64,000 nucleotides of DNA from Umezawaea endophytica (GCF_025061645.1 NZ_JANYMP010000008.1:138680-202679); one strand, 5' to 3'. Shown: positions 18,652 to 28,991, counted from the first letter of the stretch. Numbers and translations: made by a program. The notes: generated by a model not told the origin, from the letters alone.

Positions 18652-19237
18652 TCCCCAGGGCGCCGAGGGCGCACGGAAGCCGACGACCTCCGCGAAGATC
18701 GTGGTCGCGGGTGGCTTCGGCGTGGGCAAGACGACCTTCGTCGGCTCGGTGTCCGAGATCGTGCCGTTGACCACCGAGGCGGTGATGACCGAAGCCAGCG
18801 CGGGTGTGGACGACCTGTCGGCTACGCCGAACAAGGTCACCACCACCGTCGCGATGGACTTCGGCCGCGTCTCCCTGGACAGCGACCTGATCCTGTACCT
18901 GTTCGGTACGCCGGGTCAGCACCGGTTCTGGTTCATGTGGGACGACCTGGTCCGTGGTGCCATCGGCGCCATCGTCCTGGTCGACACCCGGAGGTTGGCC
19001 GACGCGTTCGCGTCGATCGACTTCTTCGACGACCGGCAGTTGCCGTACGTCGTCGGCGTGAACTGCTTCGACGGGTTGCTGCACCACCGCATCGAAGACG
19101 TGCGGGAGGCGCTGACGATCGATCAGTCCGTGCCGATAGTGACTTGCGACGCGCGCAACCGGCAGTCGACCAAGCAGACGTTGATCACGCTGGTCGAGCA
19201 CGCCATGCGCCAGTGGATGTCCGTCCGCGCAGGCTGA
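18632..19237 (+). CDS. Conservon GTP/ATP-binding protein (CvnD)
   Basis: This 201-residue small GTPase-like protein has a P-loop GGFGVGKTT at residues 27-35, a switch/G3-like LFGTPGQHRFWFMWDDL and NCFDG in place of the usual NKxD. Conservon GTPases interact with the roadblock and DUF742 partners and with the kinase in a membrane-associated switch. The GTG at 18632 has GAGAGG six to seven bases upstream and lies inside the end of cvnC, so the four genes are co-translated. Confidence 0.92.
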   Translation: MGFAGSSPQGAEGARKPTTSAKIVVAGGFGVGKTTFVGSVSEIVPLTTEAVMTEASAGVDDLSATPNKVTTTVAMDFGRVSLDSDLILYLFGTPGQHRFWFMWDDLVRGAIGAIVLVDTRRLADAFASIDFFDDRQLPYVVGVNCFDGLLHHRIEDVREALTIDQSVPIVTCDARNRQSTKQTLITLVEHAMRQWMSVRAG

Positions 19238-19249
19238 TCCAACGCTGCA

Positions 19250-19293
19250 AGGCCTGGTTCGCCCACCCCGGTAGGGGTAGGTGAACCAGGCCT
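19250..19293 (+). terminator. Hairpin terminator after the conservon
   Basis: AGGCCTGGTTC (19250-19260) pairs with 19283-19293. The interior contains a further ACCCC / GGGGT pairing. It lies 12 bases after the GTPase stop. No U tract is visible. Confidence 0.6.
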
Positions 19294-19355
19294 CAGGCGT
19301 ACGCGGAGAACGCCTTGTTCAGTCGTCGTCGCTCCGAGATCAGTGGTCGTCGAGG

Positions 19356-19667
19356 TCAGCGGCCATAGCCCTCCAGGTCCAGGTCGACGTCCGGCGCCCA
19401 CCACGGTGAGGTGGCGTCCACGGCCACCACCGGCTGGACCGGCCCCGGAGCCGCGCCACCGAGTTCCGTCACCGGCTGGACCGTCCGCTCCACGGCGGTC
19501 GGGCCGGGTGGGAACCGGTGCGTCCACGCGTCCCCGGAGCTCGACCAGGTGCCGAGGGCGGCCGCACCGGCGGCCGGGTCCGCCCGCGCGGTGCCCACCG
19601 CGCCCAGGACGGCCGCCAGGACAGCGGTGACGAGGATCGACCCACGCGCCCACCTGTGGATGGTCAT
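19356..19667 (-). CDS. Small secreted protein of unknown function
   Basis: This 103-residue protein has a clear Sec signal peptide (MTIHRWARGSILVTAVLAA, cleavage near ARA-DP). The mature part is ~75 residues with several Trp and Pro (LGTWSSSGDAWTHRFPPGP, SPWWAPDVDLDLEGYG) and no cysteine. The ATG at 19667 has a strong AAGGAG ribosome site. I do not recognise the family. It is convergent with the conservon and follows the helicase-associated gene on the same strand only at a distance. Confidence 0.65.
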   Translation of the reverse strand: MTIHRWARGSILVTAVLAAVLGAVGTARADPAAGAAALGTWSSSGDAWTHRFPPGPTAVERTVQPVTELGGAAPGPVQPVVAVDATSPWWAPDVDLDLEGYGR

Positions 19668-19796
19668 GCGCTGCTCCTTCGTCGGGTGCGGCGTCCCGGT
19701 GGTGTGCGGGCCCGCTCTTCGACGGTAGAGCGGCGCGCGGTCACCATCGGGTGCACCGGCTCCCCGACCGGGTCTCACCCGCCGTGACGGCTCGCG

Positions 19797-22052
19797 TCAG
19801 TCCTCGACGAGCGCCGCCGACGTGATGCGGTGCAGCGGGAAGCGGCGGACCTCGCCGTAGCTCAGGTCGTAGCCCTCCAGCACGCCGCCGCCGACGATCT
19901 GCGGCTTGATCACCCTGGTGGCCGCGGTGCCGTGCGAGTCGACCAGGTCGACCAGCACGCTCCGGCCTTCCTTCGCCGCCCGCTGGAGCAGGTCCACCGT
20001 CGCCGACGGGCCGTTGCCGTGGTTCGCGGGCACGGAGACGCGCTCGCCCCGCTGGGTCGACCGCGCCCGGTCGCCCGCCTTGACCAGCCGCACCAGTTCC
20101 GCGAGCTGCTCCTCGCTCGGCGTCGGCACGTGGACCGGGCGCCGGGCGGCGCGGGCCTTGCCGGGGATGCGGCGCCCGCTCACCCGCAGGTCCAGCACCC
20201 GCCCGTCCGGCCCCTCGGCGGCCGGGGCGAAACCCGCTCCGCGCAGGCCGTCCAGCACGTCGGACAGCGGCAGCGGGCTGACCAGGACGGTCGGGGCGAT
20301 CTTGCGCAGCTCCAGCGCGTCCGCCGCCGGGTGCGCCATGACCTCGGTCAGCAGCACCGGGTCGTCGCAGCGCAGGAACGAGCTCGCGGCGCCGCCGCGC
20401 AGCCTGCCGTGCTTGCGGGCCGCATCGTCTATCAGGTAGGTCAGCGACTGCGGGATCGGGGTCCGCGACCCCTTGCGGAACAGCTCGTGCAGGTCCGCCG
20501 CCGTCTTGCCCGCGTCGAACGCGCGGCGCACGGAGTCGTCGCCGACCCGGTAGACGGTCGCGCCGCCCGCCGACTCGACGTCGGCCACCAGCGCCAGCTC
20601 GTCGGCCAGCTCGGGCTCCAGCCTGCCGGGGGCGATCACGGTCAGGTCGGCCTGCACCAGGAAGTGGTCGACCGGCGCGGGCAGCGAGTCGGTGAGCTGC
20701 TTCGACGCCAGCGCCGGCCCCTCGGTGAGCAGCACCTTGCCCGCGCTGGTGATGGCTCCCCGCGACAGCACGGCCAGCGCGGTGCCCTCGGTCAGCGTCC
20801 AGCGGACCAGGTCGTCGCGGAGCCTGCCGCCGCGGCGCGGGGCCCGCCACGCCAGCACGGCCGCCAGCTCGGCCGGGTCGGCGACCGTCGTGCCCGGCTC
20901 CAGCCCGGCCAGCGCCTCCAGGATCCGGCGGCGGTCGCGCGGGGCACCGGGGCGGTTCAGCTCGGCGGACAGCGGGTTGAGCAGCCGCTCCTTCTCGTCC
21001 CGCTGCCCGATCAGGCCGGGCAGCCGGGGGAGGTCGAGCCACGCCTGCGCCAGCGTCGACCAGCGGACCTCGGGGGTCGCGGTCAGCCACGTGTCCGCCA
21101 GCGCCGTCGGCACCCACTCCGGGTCGACGCCCTCGCTGTCGGCGATCAGGCCGGCGGCCACGGCCACCTCGATCAGCAGCGCCGCGCGGGTCTCGTCGAC
21201 CTCCAGGTCCTTGGCGATCCGGCGCATCTCCCGCACGCCGAGGCCACCGGTGCGCAGCACCGACGGCGGGTCCTCCGACCAGGCGTTGACGAGCGACTCG
21301 GTGTGGCGCGCCAGCTCCAGCGCCTCACCGCCGCCCGTCTCGTCGACGACGGACGCGGTCAGCGCGGTCGTGCGCAGCGCGGGCTCGGTGACCTGGAGCC
21401 TGCCGAGCGGCCGGTCGCCGCGCACGGCCAGGCCCACCTCGCGGGGCAGTTCCACGGTCTTGCCGTCGCGGCGGATCAGCAGGCCCCTGGCGAGCAGCTT
21501 CTGGATCGGCGTCCGCGCCTGCGCCAGCGGCACCACGAGCGCGGCGTCCTTGGTCTGGCCGATCGGCGGGCCGTCGGCCAGGGTCTTGAGCACCCGGTGC
21601 TCGTCGTCGCCGAGGTCGGTGAGGACCGGGTCGGCCAGTTCCGGCACCGAGCGGCCGAGCCCGCCGGGGAACGCGGCCACCGCGTCCCGGCTCGCGGGCG
21701 GCGTCGACAGGGCGTCGTCCGGCCCCCACAGCAGGGCGCGGGCGCGCAGCAGCGCGACCGTCTGCTTGAGCTGCCGCGCCTTGACCTCCTTGCCCAGCAG
21801 CCCGGCCAGTTCCGGCAGGGGGACGGGGCGCTGGTCCGCGTCCAGCACGAGCAGCGCTTCGAGGACCGTCAGCGTGAACGTGTCCAGGTCCTCGCACGCC
21901 CGCGACACCGACGCGCGGGTCGCGATCCGCGCGGCCAGCACGGCCGTGTCGGCGGGGACGGGGGTCGCCAGGTCCGGCCGGGCGCGCAGCAGCGCCACGA
22001 GCACGGTGTCGTCCTGTGCGCGCAGCCAGTCGGCCAGAGTGGTGCCGGACAT
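19797..22052 (-). CDS. Helicase-associated domain protein (XPB partner-like)
   Basis: This 751-residue protein corresponds to the actinobacterial 'helicase-associated' family next to XPB in mycobacteria (Rv0862c-like, from memory). It has no Walker motifs. Features are TLADWLRAQDDTVLVALLRARPDL at the start, winged-helix-like repeats, VDHFLVQADLTVIAPGRLEPELA, YRVGDDSVRRAFDAGKTA, IPQSLTYLIDDAARKHG and a C-terminal WYL-like beta region (LQRAAKEGRSVLVDLVDSHG, VLEGYDLSYGEVRRFPLHRI). It is likely a DNA-repair partner of XPB. The ATG at 22052 is chosen at MSGTTLADW. It is divergent from the small gene at 22125. Confidence 0.82.
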   Translation of the reverse strand: MSGTTLADWLRAQDDTVLVALLRARPDLATPVPADTAVLAARIATRASVSRACEDLDTFTLTVLEALLVLDADQRPVPLPELAGLLGKEVKARQLKQTVALLRARALLWGPDDALSTPPASRDAVAAFPGGLGRSVPELADPVLTDLGDDEHRVLKTLADGPPIGQTKDAALVVPLAQARTPIQKLLARGLLIRRDGKTVELPREVGLAVRGDRPLGRLQVTEPALRTTALTASVVDETGGGEALELARHTESLVNAWSEDPPSVLRTGGLGVREMRRIAKDLEVDETRAALLIEVAVAAGLIADSEGVDPEWVPTALADTWLTATPEVRWSTLAQAWLDLPRLPGLIGQRDEKERLLNPLSAELNRPGAPRDRRRILEALAGLEPGTTVADPAELAAVLAWRAPRRGGRLRDDLVRWTLTEGTALAVLSRGAITSAGKVLLTEGPALASKQLTDSLPAPVDHFLVQADLTVIAPGRLEPELADELALVADVESAGGATVYRVGDDSVRRAFDAGKTAADLHELFRKGSRTPIPQSLTYLIDDAARKHGRLRGGAASSFLRCDDPVLLTEVMAHPAADALELRKIAPTVLVSPLPLSDVLDGLRGAGFAPAAEGPDGRVLDLRVSGRRIPGKARAARRPVHVPTPSEEQLAELVRLVKAGDRARSTQRGERVSVPANHGNGPSATVDLLQRAAKEGRSVLVDLVDSHGTAATRVIKPQIVGGGVLEGYDLSYGEVRRFPLHRITSAALVED

Positions 22053-22124
22053 CTGCACCACGGTATATGTGCGCGGCTCGATCGGGCACACTTGTCCCGA
22101 CGTAGGCACCACCGAGGAGGAACC

Positions 22125-22310
22125 GTGGCGAAGGCCGCACGCCCTGAGCGCGTTGACCCGCACTGGCCCGTCGTGCCCGAGGGCGAGCACGTGGTCAGCG
22201 AACTCGCCAGCGACAGCCAGGGCGCGCAGTCGCCCTTCGGGCACATGCCCTTCCCCCTGGCGCCCGAGGACCTGCCGTACCGGCACCCGGTGACCGAGAT
22301 CAACAGGTAG
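22125..22310 (+). CDS. Small conserved protein of unknown function
   Basis: This 61-residue protein (VAKAARPERVDPHWPVVPEG..., ending DLPYRHPVTEINR) has a strong GAGGAGG ribosome site just before its GTG and a terminator right after, so it is a separate transcription unit. It sits divergently beside the helicase-associated gene, the same position as a small conserved gene in mycobacteria (Rv0863, from memory). It is Pro/Glu/His-rich with no membrane segment. The function is unknown. Confidence 0.72.
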   Translation: MAKAARPERVDPHWPVVPEGEHVVSELASDSQGAQSPFGHMPFPLAPEDLPYRHPVTEINR

Positions 22311-22317
22311 TCCCGGC

Positions 22318-22349
22318 GAGGGCCGCCGCTCGTCCGAGCGGCGGCCCTC
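22318..22349 (+). terminator. Strong GC hairpin terminator
   Basis: GAGGGCCGCCGCTCG pairs perfectly with 22335-22349, leaving a minimal loop, 8 bases after the preceding stop. TTCGTCG follows. Confidence 0.75.
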
Positions 22350-22430
22350 TTCGTCGAGTCGCGCGAGTTCCGTAATTGCCGGGCGACTACCCTCGACCCC
22401 CGCGTGGGCAGTACTGATGTGGGAGGTTCG

Positions 22431-23822
22431 ATGCCGGTCCCCGGCCCTGGTTACTCGATCACCGTTCGACTGGAGGCACCCCCGTCCGCGAGCGCCGCGG
22501 GTGACCTGACCAGCGCGGTTGGCCACGCGGGCGGTGTGATCACCGCGTTCGACGTCGTGGAGTCGCACGGCGACCGCGTCGTCATCGACCTCACGTGCAA
22601 CGCCCTCTCGGCGAACCACGCGAAGGACATCACCGACACCCTGGAGACGCTGCCCGGCATCGTCGTCCGCAAGGTGTCGGACCGCACGTTCCTCGTGCAC
22701 CTCGGCGGCAAGATCGAGGTCACCTCGAAGGTGCCGCTGCGCAACCGCGACGACCTCTCCCGCGCCTACACGCCCGGCGTCGCCCGCGTCTGCCAGGCCA
22801 TCGCGGAGAACCCCGAGGACGCGCGCCGCCTCACCATCAAGCGCAACACCGTGGCCGTCGTCACCGACGGGTCCGCCGTGCTCGGCCTGGGCAACATCGG
22901 CCCGGCCGCCGCGCTGCCCGTGATGGAGGGCAAGGCCGCGCTGTTCAAGAAGTTCGCGGGCGTCGACGCCTGGCCGATCTGCCTCGACACGCAGGACACC
23001 GAGGAGATCATCCGCACGGTGCAGATCCTCGCGCCGGTCTACGGCGGCATCAACCTGGAGGACATCGCCGCGCCCCGCTGCTTCGAGATCGAGGCCCGGC
23101 TGCGCGAGATGCTCGACATCCCGGTCTTCCACGACGACCAGCACGGCACCGCGATCGTGGTCGTCGCCGCGCTGCGCAACGCGCTCCGCGTGGTCGAGAA
23201 GGACATCAAGGACTGCAAGATCGTCGTCTGCGGCGCGGGCGCGGCGGGGTCGGCGATCATCCGCCTGCTGCTCCAGCAGACGCCGGGCGACGTGATCGCC
23301 GTGGACGTCGAGGGCATCGTGCACCGCGACCGCGAGAACATGGACGTCAACCTCAAGTCCATCGCCGAGCGCACGAACAAGAAGAACGTGAAGGGCCGCC
23401 TGCACGACGCGCTCGTCGGCGCGGACGTGTTCATCGGCGTCTCGGCGCCCAACCTGTTCGGCGCCGAGCAGGTCGCGACGATGAACTCCGACGCCATCGT
23501 GTTCGCGCTGGCCAACCCGGACCCCGAGATCGACCCGATGGAGGCGCAGAAGCACGCCGCCGTCGTGGCCACCGGGCGCAGCGACTTCCCGAACCAGATC
23601 AACAACGTGCTGGCGTTCCCCGGCGTGTTCCGCGGCCTGCTCGACGCGCACGCCAGGACCATCACCGACGCGATGCTGCTGGCCGCCGCCAACGCCATCG
23701 CCGACGTCGTCACGCCGGACCAGTTGAACGCGTCGTTCATCGTGCCCAGCGTGTTCGACGCCACAGTCGCGGGCGCCGTCGCCGAAGCGGTCCGCAAGGA
23801 AGCCGCCGCCGCGAAGGTCTAG
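22431..23822 (+). CDS. NAD(P)-dependent malic enzyme with N-terminal ACT domain
   Basis: This 463-residue cytoplasmic enzyme oxidatively decarboxylates malate to pyruvate. Residues ~1-85 form an ACT-like regulatory domain ([25 protein letters not shown]). The malic domain follows ([62 protein letters not shown]) and then the NAD-binding domain ([12 protein letters not shown]). The ACT domain suggests allosteric control by a small metabolite. The ATG at 22431 has a GGGAGG site. It is followed 16 bases later by moaC, so co-transcription is possible. Confidence 0.93.
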   Translation: MPVPGPGYSITVRLEAPPSASAAGDLTSAVGHAGGVITAFDVVESHGDRVVIDLTCNALSANHAKDITDTLETLPGIVVRKVSDRTFLVHLGGKIEVTSKVPLRNRDDLSRAYTPGVARVCQAIAENPEDARRLTIKRNTVAVVTDGSAVLGLGNIGPAAALPVMEGKAALFKKFAGVDAWPICLDTQDTEEIIRTVQILAPVYGGINLEDIAAPRCFEIEARLREMLDIPVFHDDQHGTAIVVVAALRNALRVVEKDIKDCKIVVCGAGAAGSAIIRLLLQQTPGDVIAVDVEGIVHRDRENMDVNLKSIAERTNKKNVKGRLHDALVGADVFIGVSAPNLFGAEQVATMNSDAIVFALANPDPEIDPMEAQKHAAVVATGRSDFPNQINNVLAFPGVFRGLLDAHARTITDAMLLAAANAIADVVTPDQLNASFIVPSVFDATVAGAVAEAVRKEAAAAKV

Positions 23823-23838
23823 GAATAAGGTCGATGGC

Positions 23839-24321
23839 ATGACCGAGCAGTTCACCCACCTGGATTCCAGCGGCGCGGCGCGCATGGTCGACGTCTCCGG
23901 CAAGGAACCCACCACGAGGACAGCGGTGGCGACCGGGGTGGTGCACACGACGAAAGAGGTCGTGGCACTGCTCGCCGGGGACGGCCTGCCGAAGGGCGAC
24001 GCGCTCGCGACCGCGCGCATCGCGGGCATCATGGCCGCGAAGCGCACCTCCGATCTGGTGCCGCTGTGCCACCCGCTCGCGCTGTCGAGCGTGAAGGTCG
24101 ACCTCGAACTGGGCGAGGCGGAGGTCCGCATCTCCGCCACGGTCCGCACGACCGACCGGACCGGCGTGGAGATGGAAGCGCTGACCGCGGTGTCCGTCGC
24201 GGGCCTGACCCTGCACGACATGGTGAAGGCCGTCGACCCGTGCGCGTCGCTCGACGCGGTCCGGGTGGAGCGCAAGGACGGCGGCAAGACCGGCACCTGG
24301 ATCCGCCCGGAGGGCAGATGA
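23839..24321 (+). CDS. moaC: Cyclic pyranopterin monophosphate synthase
   Basis: This 160-residue protein catalyses the second half of the first step of molybdenum cofactor synthesis, turning the MoaA product 3',8-cyclo-GTP into cyclic pyranopterin monophosphate. Hallmarks are ARMVDVSGK, TARIAGIMAAKRTSDLVPLC, the active-site LCHPLAL, GVEMEALTAVSVAGLTLHDM and VKAVDP. Its stop overlaps the next start (ATGA). Confidence 0.96.
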   Translation: MTEQFTHLDSSGAARMVDVSGKEPTTRTAVATGVVHTTKEVVALLAGDGLPKGDALATARIAGIMAAKRTSDLVPLCHPLALSSVKVDLELGEAEVRISATVRTTDRTGVEMEALTAVSVAGLTLHDMVKAVDPCASLDAVRVERKDGGKTGTWIRPEGR

Positions 24322-25256
24322 GCACCACGGCACGTGTCATCACCGCGTCCAACCGCGCCGCCTCCGGCGTGTACCAGGACCGCGGTGGGCCGATCATCGT
24401 GGAATGGCTGCGCGGCAAGGGTTTCGACGTCCCCGACGCGCTCGTCGTCCCCGACGGCGAGCCGGTGGCGGACGCCTTGCGGCAGGCCGTGGCGGCCGAG
24501 GTGAACGTCGTCGTGACGACCGGCGGCACTGGCGTCAACCCGACCGACCGCACCCCGGAGGCCACCGCGGCGGTCCTCGACTACGAGGTGCCCGGCCTCG
24601 CGGACGCGATCCGCCAGTCCGGCTGGCCGACCGTCCCTACCGCCGTGCTCTCGCGCGGTCTGGCCGGGGTGGCGGGCCGCACGCTCGTCGTGAACCTGCC
24701 CGGCTCCACGGGCGGTGTCCGCGACGGCCTGGAGGTCCTCGGCCTGGTGCTCGACCACGCCGTCGACCAGCTCCGCGGCGGCGACCACGTCCAGGCCACC
24801 GCCCACACCCACGAGACCGTCCACACCGGACCCGCCGCCGTGCTCCGCGCGACCGTCGGCGAATCCCCGCTGTCCGTCGAGGAGCACGCCGCGCTGGTCG
24901 AGGACGCCGGCGCGGGCGCGGTCGTCACGTTCTCCGGCGTCGTCCGCGACCACGACGGCGGCCGGTCCGTGCGGGAGCTGGAGTACGTCGGCCACCCCAG
25001 CGCGGCCGACGTCGTCGCCGAGGTGGCGGCCGAGGTCGCGGGCCGCTACTCGGGCGTCCGGGCCCTCGCCGTGTCCCACCGCGTCGGCCCGCTGGCCATC
25101 GGCGACGTCGCGCTGGCCGTCGCCGTGGCCGCCGAACACCGCAAGGAGGCGTTCGCGGTGTGCTCGGAGCTGGTCGACGAGGTCAAGCGCCGCCTGCCCG
25201 TGTGGAAGCGCCAGGTCTTCGCGGACGGCACCGACGAGTGGGTCAACTGCCCCTGA
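24318..25256 (+). CDS. Fused molybdopterin adenylyltransferase-like (Mog) and MPT synthase large subunit (MoaE)
   Basis: One 312-residue reading frame carries two Moco enzymes with no stop between them. Residues ~1-160 are MogA/MoaB-like (VITASNRAASGVYQDRGGP, TTGGTGVNPTDRTPEAT, VNLPGSTGGVRDGLEVL). Residues ~180-312 are MoaE (VVTFSGVVRDHDGG, LEYVGHPSA, AVSHRVGPLAIGDVALA, CSELVDEVKRRLPVWKRQ with the catalytic lysines). A ~20-residue linker with THTHETVHTG joins them. In mycobacteria mog and moaE2 are separate adjacent genes. The 3' end overlaps the convergent regulator gene by 14 bases. Confidence 0.92.
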   Translation: MSTTARVITASNRAASGVYQDRGGPIIVEWLRGKGFDVPDALVVPDGEPVADALRQAVAAEVNVVVTTGGTGVNPTDRTPEATAAVLDYEVPGLADAIRQSGWPTVPTAVLSRGLAGVAGRTLVVNLPGSTGGVRDGLEVLGLVLDHAVDQLRGGDHVQATAHTHETVHTGPAAVLRATVGESPLSVEEHAALVEDAGAGAVVTFSGVVRDHDGGRSVRELEYVGHPSAADVVAEVAAEVAGRYSGVRALAVSHRVGPLAIGDVALAVAVAAEHRKEAFAVCSELVDEVKRRLPVWKRQVFADGTDEWVNCP

Positions 25257-27963
25257 GCTTGGCCCGGAGCTGGTCGACGTCGGCGCCCGGCAGGTTCTTC
25301 GCGAGGTCGAGCGCCCGCTGCCACGCCTGCCGGGCCTCGGCGGGGTCGCCGGAGGCGTGCAGGGCGTCGCCGAGACTGCCGAAGATGGTGACCTGGTCGT
25401 CGTGCGAGCAGTGCTCCACGCACAGGCTCGCCGCCCGGCGCAGGTGCTCGACGGCCCGGACGTGGTCGCCGAGCCGGTGGTAGGCGACGCCGACGGTGTC
25501 CCTCAGGTTCGCCTCGGAGTCCAGGTCGCCGACCTCCTCCGCGATGGCGAGCGCCTGGTGGCCGTGGACGAGTGAGCGCTCGTAGTCGCCCAGGTCGATG
25601 TAGTAGAAGGCGATGGCGTTGAGCGCGCGGCACTCGCCCTCCTTCCGGCCGGTGATCCGGTAGAGCTCGGCCGACCGCAGGCTGTGCTCCAGGTAGTCCT
25701 CGTGCCGGTCGAGGAACCTGCACGCCCAGGCGAGGCTGCCGTGGGCCGCGGCCTGGCCCGCGGCGTTGCCCAGCCGCAGGTAGAGGGTCAGCGCGGTGGA
25801 CAGCTCGGCGTGCGCCCGCGTGAAGTCGCCCGCTCTCCCGCACGCCTGCCCCAGGGAGATGTGCGCCTCGGCGCGGGAGTCGTCGTCGCCGACCCGTTCC
25901 GCCGCGCTGATCGCGACCCGCTGCGTCCGGGCCCACTCGTGGTGGTGGCCGAACTGGTTGAGGTAGCTCGCGAGCGACCACGCGAGCCGGTGGGCGTGCC
26001 GGTCGAACCCGGTGGCCGCCGCCAGGTCCACGGCGGCGGGCAGCACGTGGTGCTCCGCGCCGTACCAGGCGAGGGCCTGGTCGGGACCGGCCACCTCCTC
26101 GGGAGTGGTGCCGGGCGCGGGATCCGCGGGGGTGAGCGGGATCCGGTGCGGGTACAGCCGCGCGCACGCGGCCAGTGCGGTGTGCAGGTAGTGGTCGAGC
26201 AGCCGTCGCGTGGCGTCGTGCCGCTCGTCGTCGTGCTGCTCGGCGGCGTAGGCGCGCAGCAGGTCGTGCAGGGCCAGCCGGGTGGGCGTGGGCTGCCCGA
26301 CCAGGCGGGCCGTCACCAGCTCCTCCAGCACCGGTCGGACCTCGGCTGCGGACAGGCCGGCGAGGCTCGCGGCCGCCGCGAAGGAGATGTCCGGGCCGGG
26401 AGCCGTGCCGAGCAGGCGGAACAGCCTGGCGGCCGGGGGGCTCAACCGCCGGTAGGAGTAGGAGAAGACCGCCCTGGTGCCGTTGGCGGGGTCGTCGGAG
26501 TCCAGCGCGTCCAGGCGGGTCCGCTCGTCGCGGAGGTCGTCGGCCAGCGCCCGCAGGCCCAGCCGCGGGTTGACCGCCGCGCGGGCGGCCATGAGCGCGA
26601 CGGCCAGCGGGAGGTGGGCGCAGCGGTCGACCAGTTCGGCCACGGCCTCCGGTTCGGCGGCGACCCGGTCCCGCCCGAGGTGGTGGGTGAGCAGGTCGGT
26701 CGCCTCGGCCGTGCTCAGCAGGTCGAGCGGGATCGGCCTCGCGCCCTCGCGGGCCACCAGGCCGGTCAACTGGGCGCGGCTGGTGACCAGCACCAGGCAG
26801 GTGGGACTGGCGGGCAGCAGCGGGCGGACCTGGTCGGCGTCGCGCGCGTTGTCGAGCACGACGAGCACCCGGCGGTCGGCCAGCAGCCCCCGGTAGAGGG
26901 CGGCCTGGGCGTCCAGGCCCGCCGGGATCCGGTCCGGCGGCACGGCGAACGCGTCGAGGAACCCGCGAACGGCCTCGGCGGGGTCCATCGGTTCGCTCTT
27001 GCCGTCGAAGCCGCGCAGGTTCACGTAGAGCTGGCCGTCCGGGAACTCGGCCCGGCTCTCGTGCGCCCAGTGCACGGCCAGGGTGGTCTTGCCGATGCCG
27101 CCACCGCCGTTGATGGCGCTGATCACCACCGTCTCCCCGGTCAGGCCCCTGAACCTGGTGAGGGCGGCCAGTTCCGCGGCGCGGCCGACGAAGTGCGGGG
27201 TGCGCCTCGGCAGTTGCCTCGGCACCTGGGCGTCCGAGGTGGGGAGCGGCGCCGGGCCGGTGAGGATCCGCTGGCGCACCTCGCGCAGTGCCGGGCCTGG
27301 ATCGATGCCCAGCTCCTCGGCGAGCACCTTCGCGACCCGCCGGTAGCACTCGAGCGCCTCGGCCTGCCTGCCCGACCCGTCCAGCGCGAGCATGAGCTGC
27401 CCCCAGAAGTGCTCGCGCAGCGGGTGGCGGTCGGTCAGCTCGCGCAGTTCGGCGACGAGGTCGTGGTGCCTGCCCAGCGCCAGGTCCGCTTCGACGCGCT
27501 GCTCGGTCGCGGCCAGCTTCCGTTCGAGCAGACCCGGCACGACCTCGCGCCGCAGCCGCTCGGACGGGACGTCCGCCAGCGGTTCGCCGCGCCACAGCGC
27601 CAGCGCCTCGGTCAGCAGCGCGGACACCCGACCGGGGTCGGTGGCCGCCTTGGCGCGCTGGACCAGTGCGTCGAAGTGGCGGAGGTCCAGGTCGGTCTCG
27701 GCGACCTCGATCAGGTAGCCGTCCGAGCGCGTCCTGATGACGGTCGCGCCCAGGGTCTGCCGCAGCCGCATGATCAGGTTGTGCAGCGCCGTGCGGCCGG
27801 GCGGATCGCCGTCCCACACCCGTGCCACCAGCACGTCCAGCGGGACCATCCGGTTGGCGTCCACCAGCAGGGCCGCGAGCACCGCGCGCTGCCTGCCCGC
27901 CCTGATCGGCAGCGGTGAGACGCCCTGCGTGACTTCGAGCGGACCGAGCAGGCGGAACCTCAT
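25243..27963 (-). CDS. AfsR/SARP family transcriptional regulator with NB-ARC and TPR domains
   Basis: This 906-residue STAND-type regulator has, in order, an OmpR-like DNA-binding domain (MRFRLLGPLEV, QRAVLAALLVDANR, LHNLIMRLRQTLGATVI), a bacterial transcriptional activation domain (~95-240; DLDLRHFDALVQRA, EHFWGQLMLALDGSGRQAEA), an NB-ARC ATPase (NGGGGIGKTTLAVHW ~283-297, VLVVLDNARDADQV, LVTSRAQL) and C-terminal TPRs (~600-906). Such proteins activate secondary-metabolite or differentiation genes when ATP-bound. The ATG at 27963 is the natural start of the winged helix. Its target is unknown. Confidence 0.9.
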   Translation of the reverse strand: MRFRLLGPLEVTQGVSPLPIRAGRQRAVLAALLVDANRMVPLDVLVARVWDGDPPGRTALHNLIMRLRQTLGATVIRTRSDGYLIEVAETDLDLRHFDALVQRAKAATDPGRVSALLTEALALWRGEPLADVPSERLRREVVPGLLERKLAATEQRVEADLALGRHHDLVAELRELTDRHPLREHFWGQLMLALDGSGRQAEALECYRRVAKVLAEELGIDPGPALREVRQRILTGPAPLPTSDAQVPRQLPRRTPHFVGRAAELAALTRFRGLTGETVVISAINGGGGIGKTTLAVHWAHESRAEFPDGQLYVNLRGFDGKSEPMDPAEAVRGFLDAFAVPPDRIPAGLDAQAALYRGLLADRRVLVVLDNARDADQVRPLLPASPTCLVLVTSRAQLTGLVAREGARPIPLDLLSTAEATDLLTHHLGRDRVAAEPEAVAELVDRCAHLPLAVALMAARAAVNPRLGLRALADDLRDERTRLDALDSDDPANGTRAVFSYSYRRLSPPAARLFRLLGTAPGPDISFAAAASLAGLSAAEVRPVLEELVTARLVGQPTPTRLALHDLLRAYAAEQHDDERHDATRRLLDHYLHTALAACARLYPHRIPLTPADPAPGTTPEEVAGPDQALAWYGAEHHVLPAAVDLAAATGFDRHAHRLAWSLASYLNQFGHHHEWARTQRVAISAAERVGDDDSRAEAHISLGQACGRAGDFTRAHAELSTALTLYLRLGNAAGQAAAHGSLAWACRFLDRHEDYLEHSLRSAELYRITGRKEGECRALNAIAFYYIDLGDYERSLVHGHQALAIAEEVGDLDSEANLRDTVGVAYHRLGDHVRAVEHLRRAASLCVEHCSHDDQVTIFGSLGDALHASGDPAEARQAWQRALDLAKNLPGADVDQLRAKLRGS

Positions 27964-28058
27964 CGGTCCATCATGCAGAAAACGGCGGCAGGGGCCCCAG
28001 CCGCGGGGGGAAGCGGATGGGGCCCCTGGTCCGTCACTCGACCGAGGTCGAGCTGGTC

Positions 28059-28991
<933 letters not shown>

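Noticed and set aside
22057-25139. Long minus-strand frame joining the helicase-associated protein to sequence antisense to malic enzyme, moaC and mog
   Set aside because: The upstream part is the complement of three recognised enzymes; the real start is at MSGTTLADW (22052).
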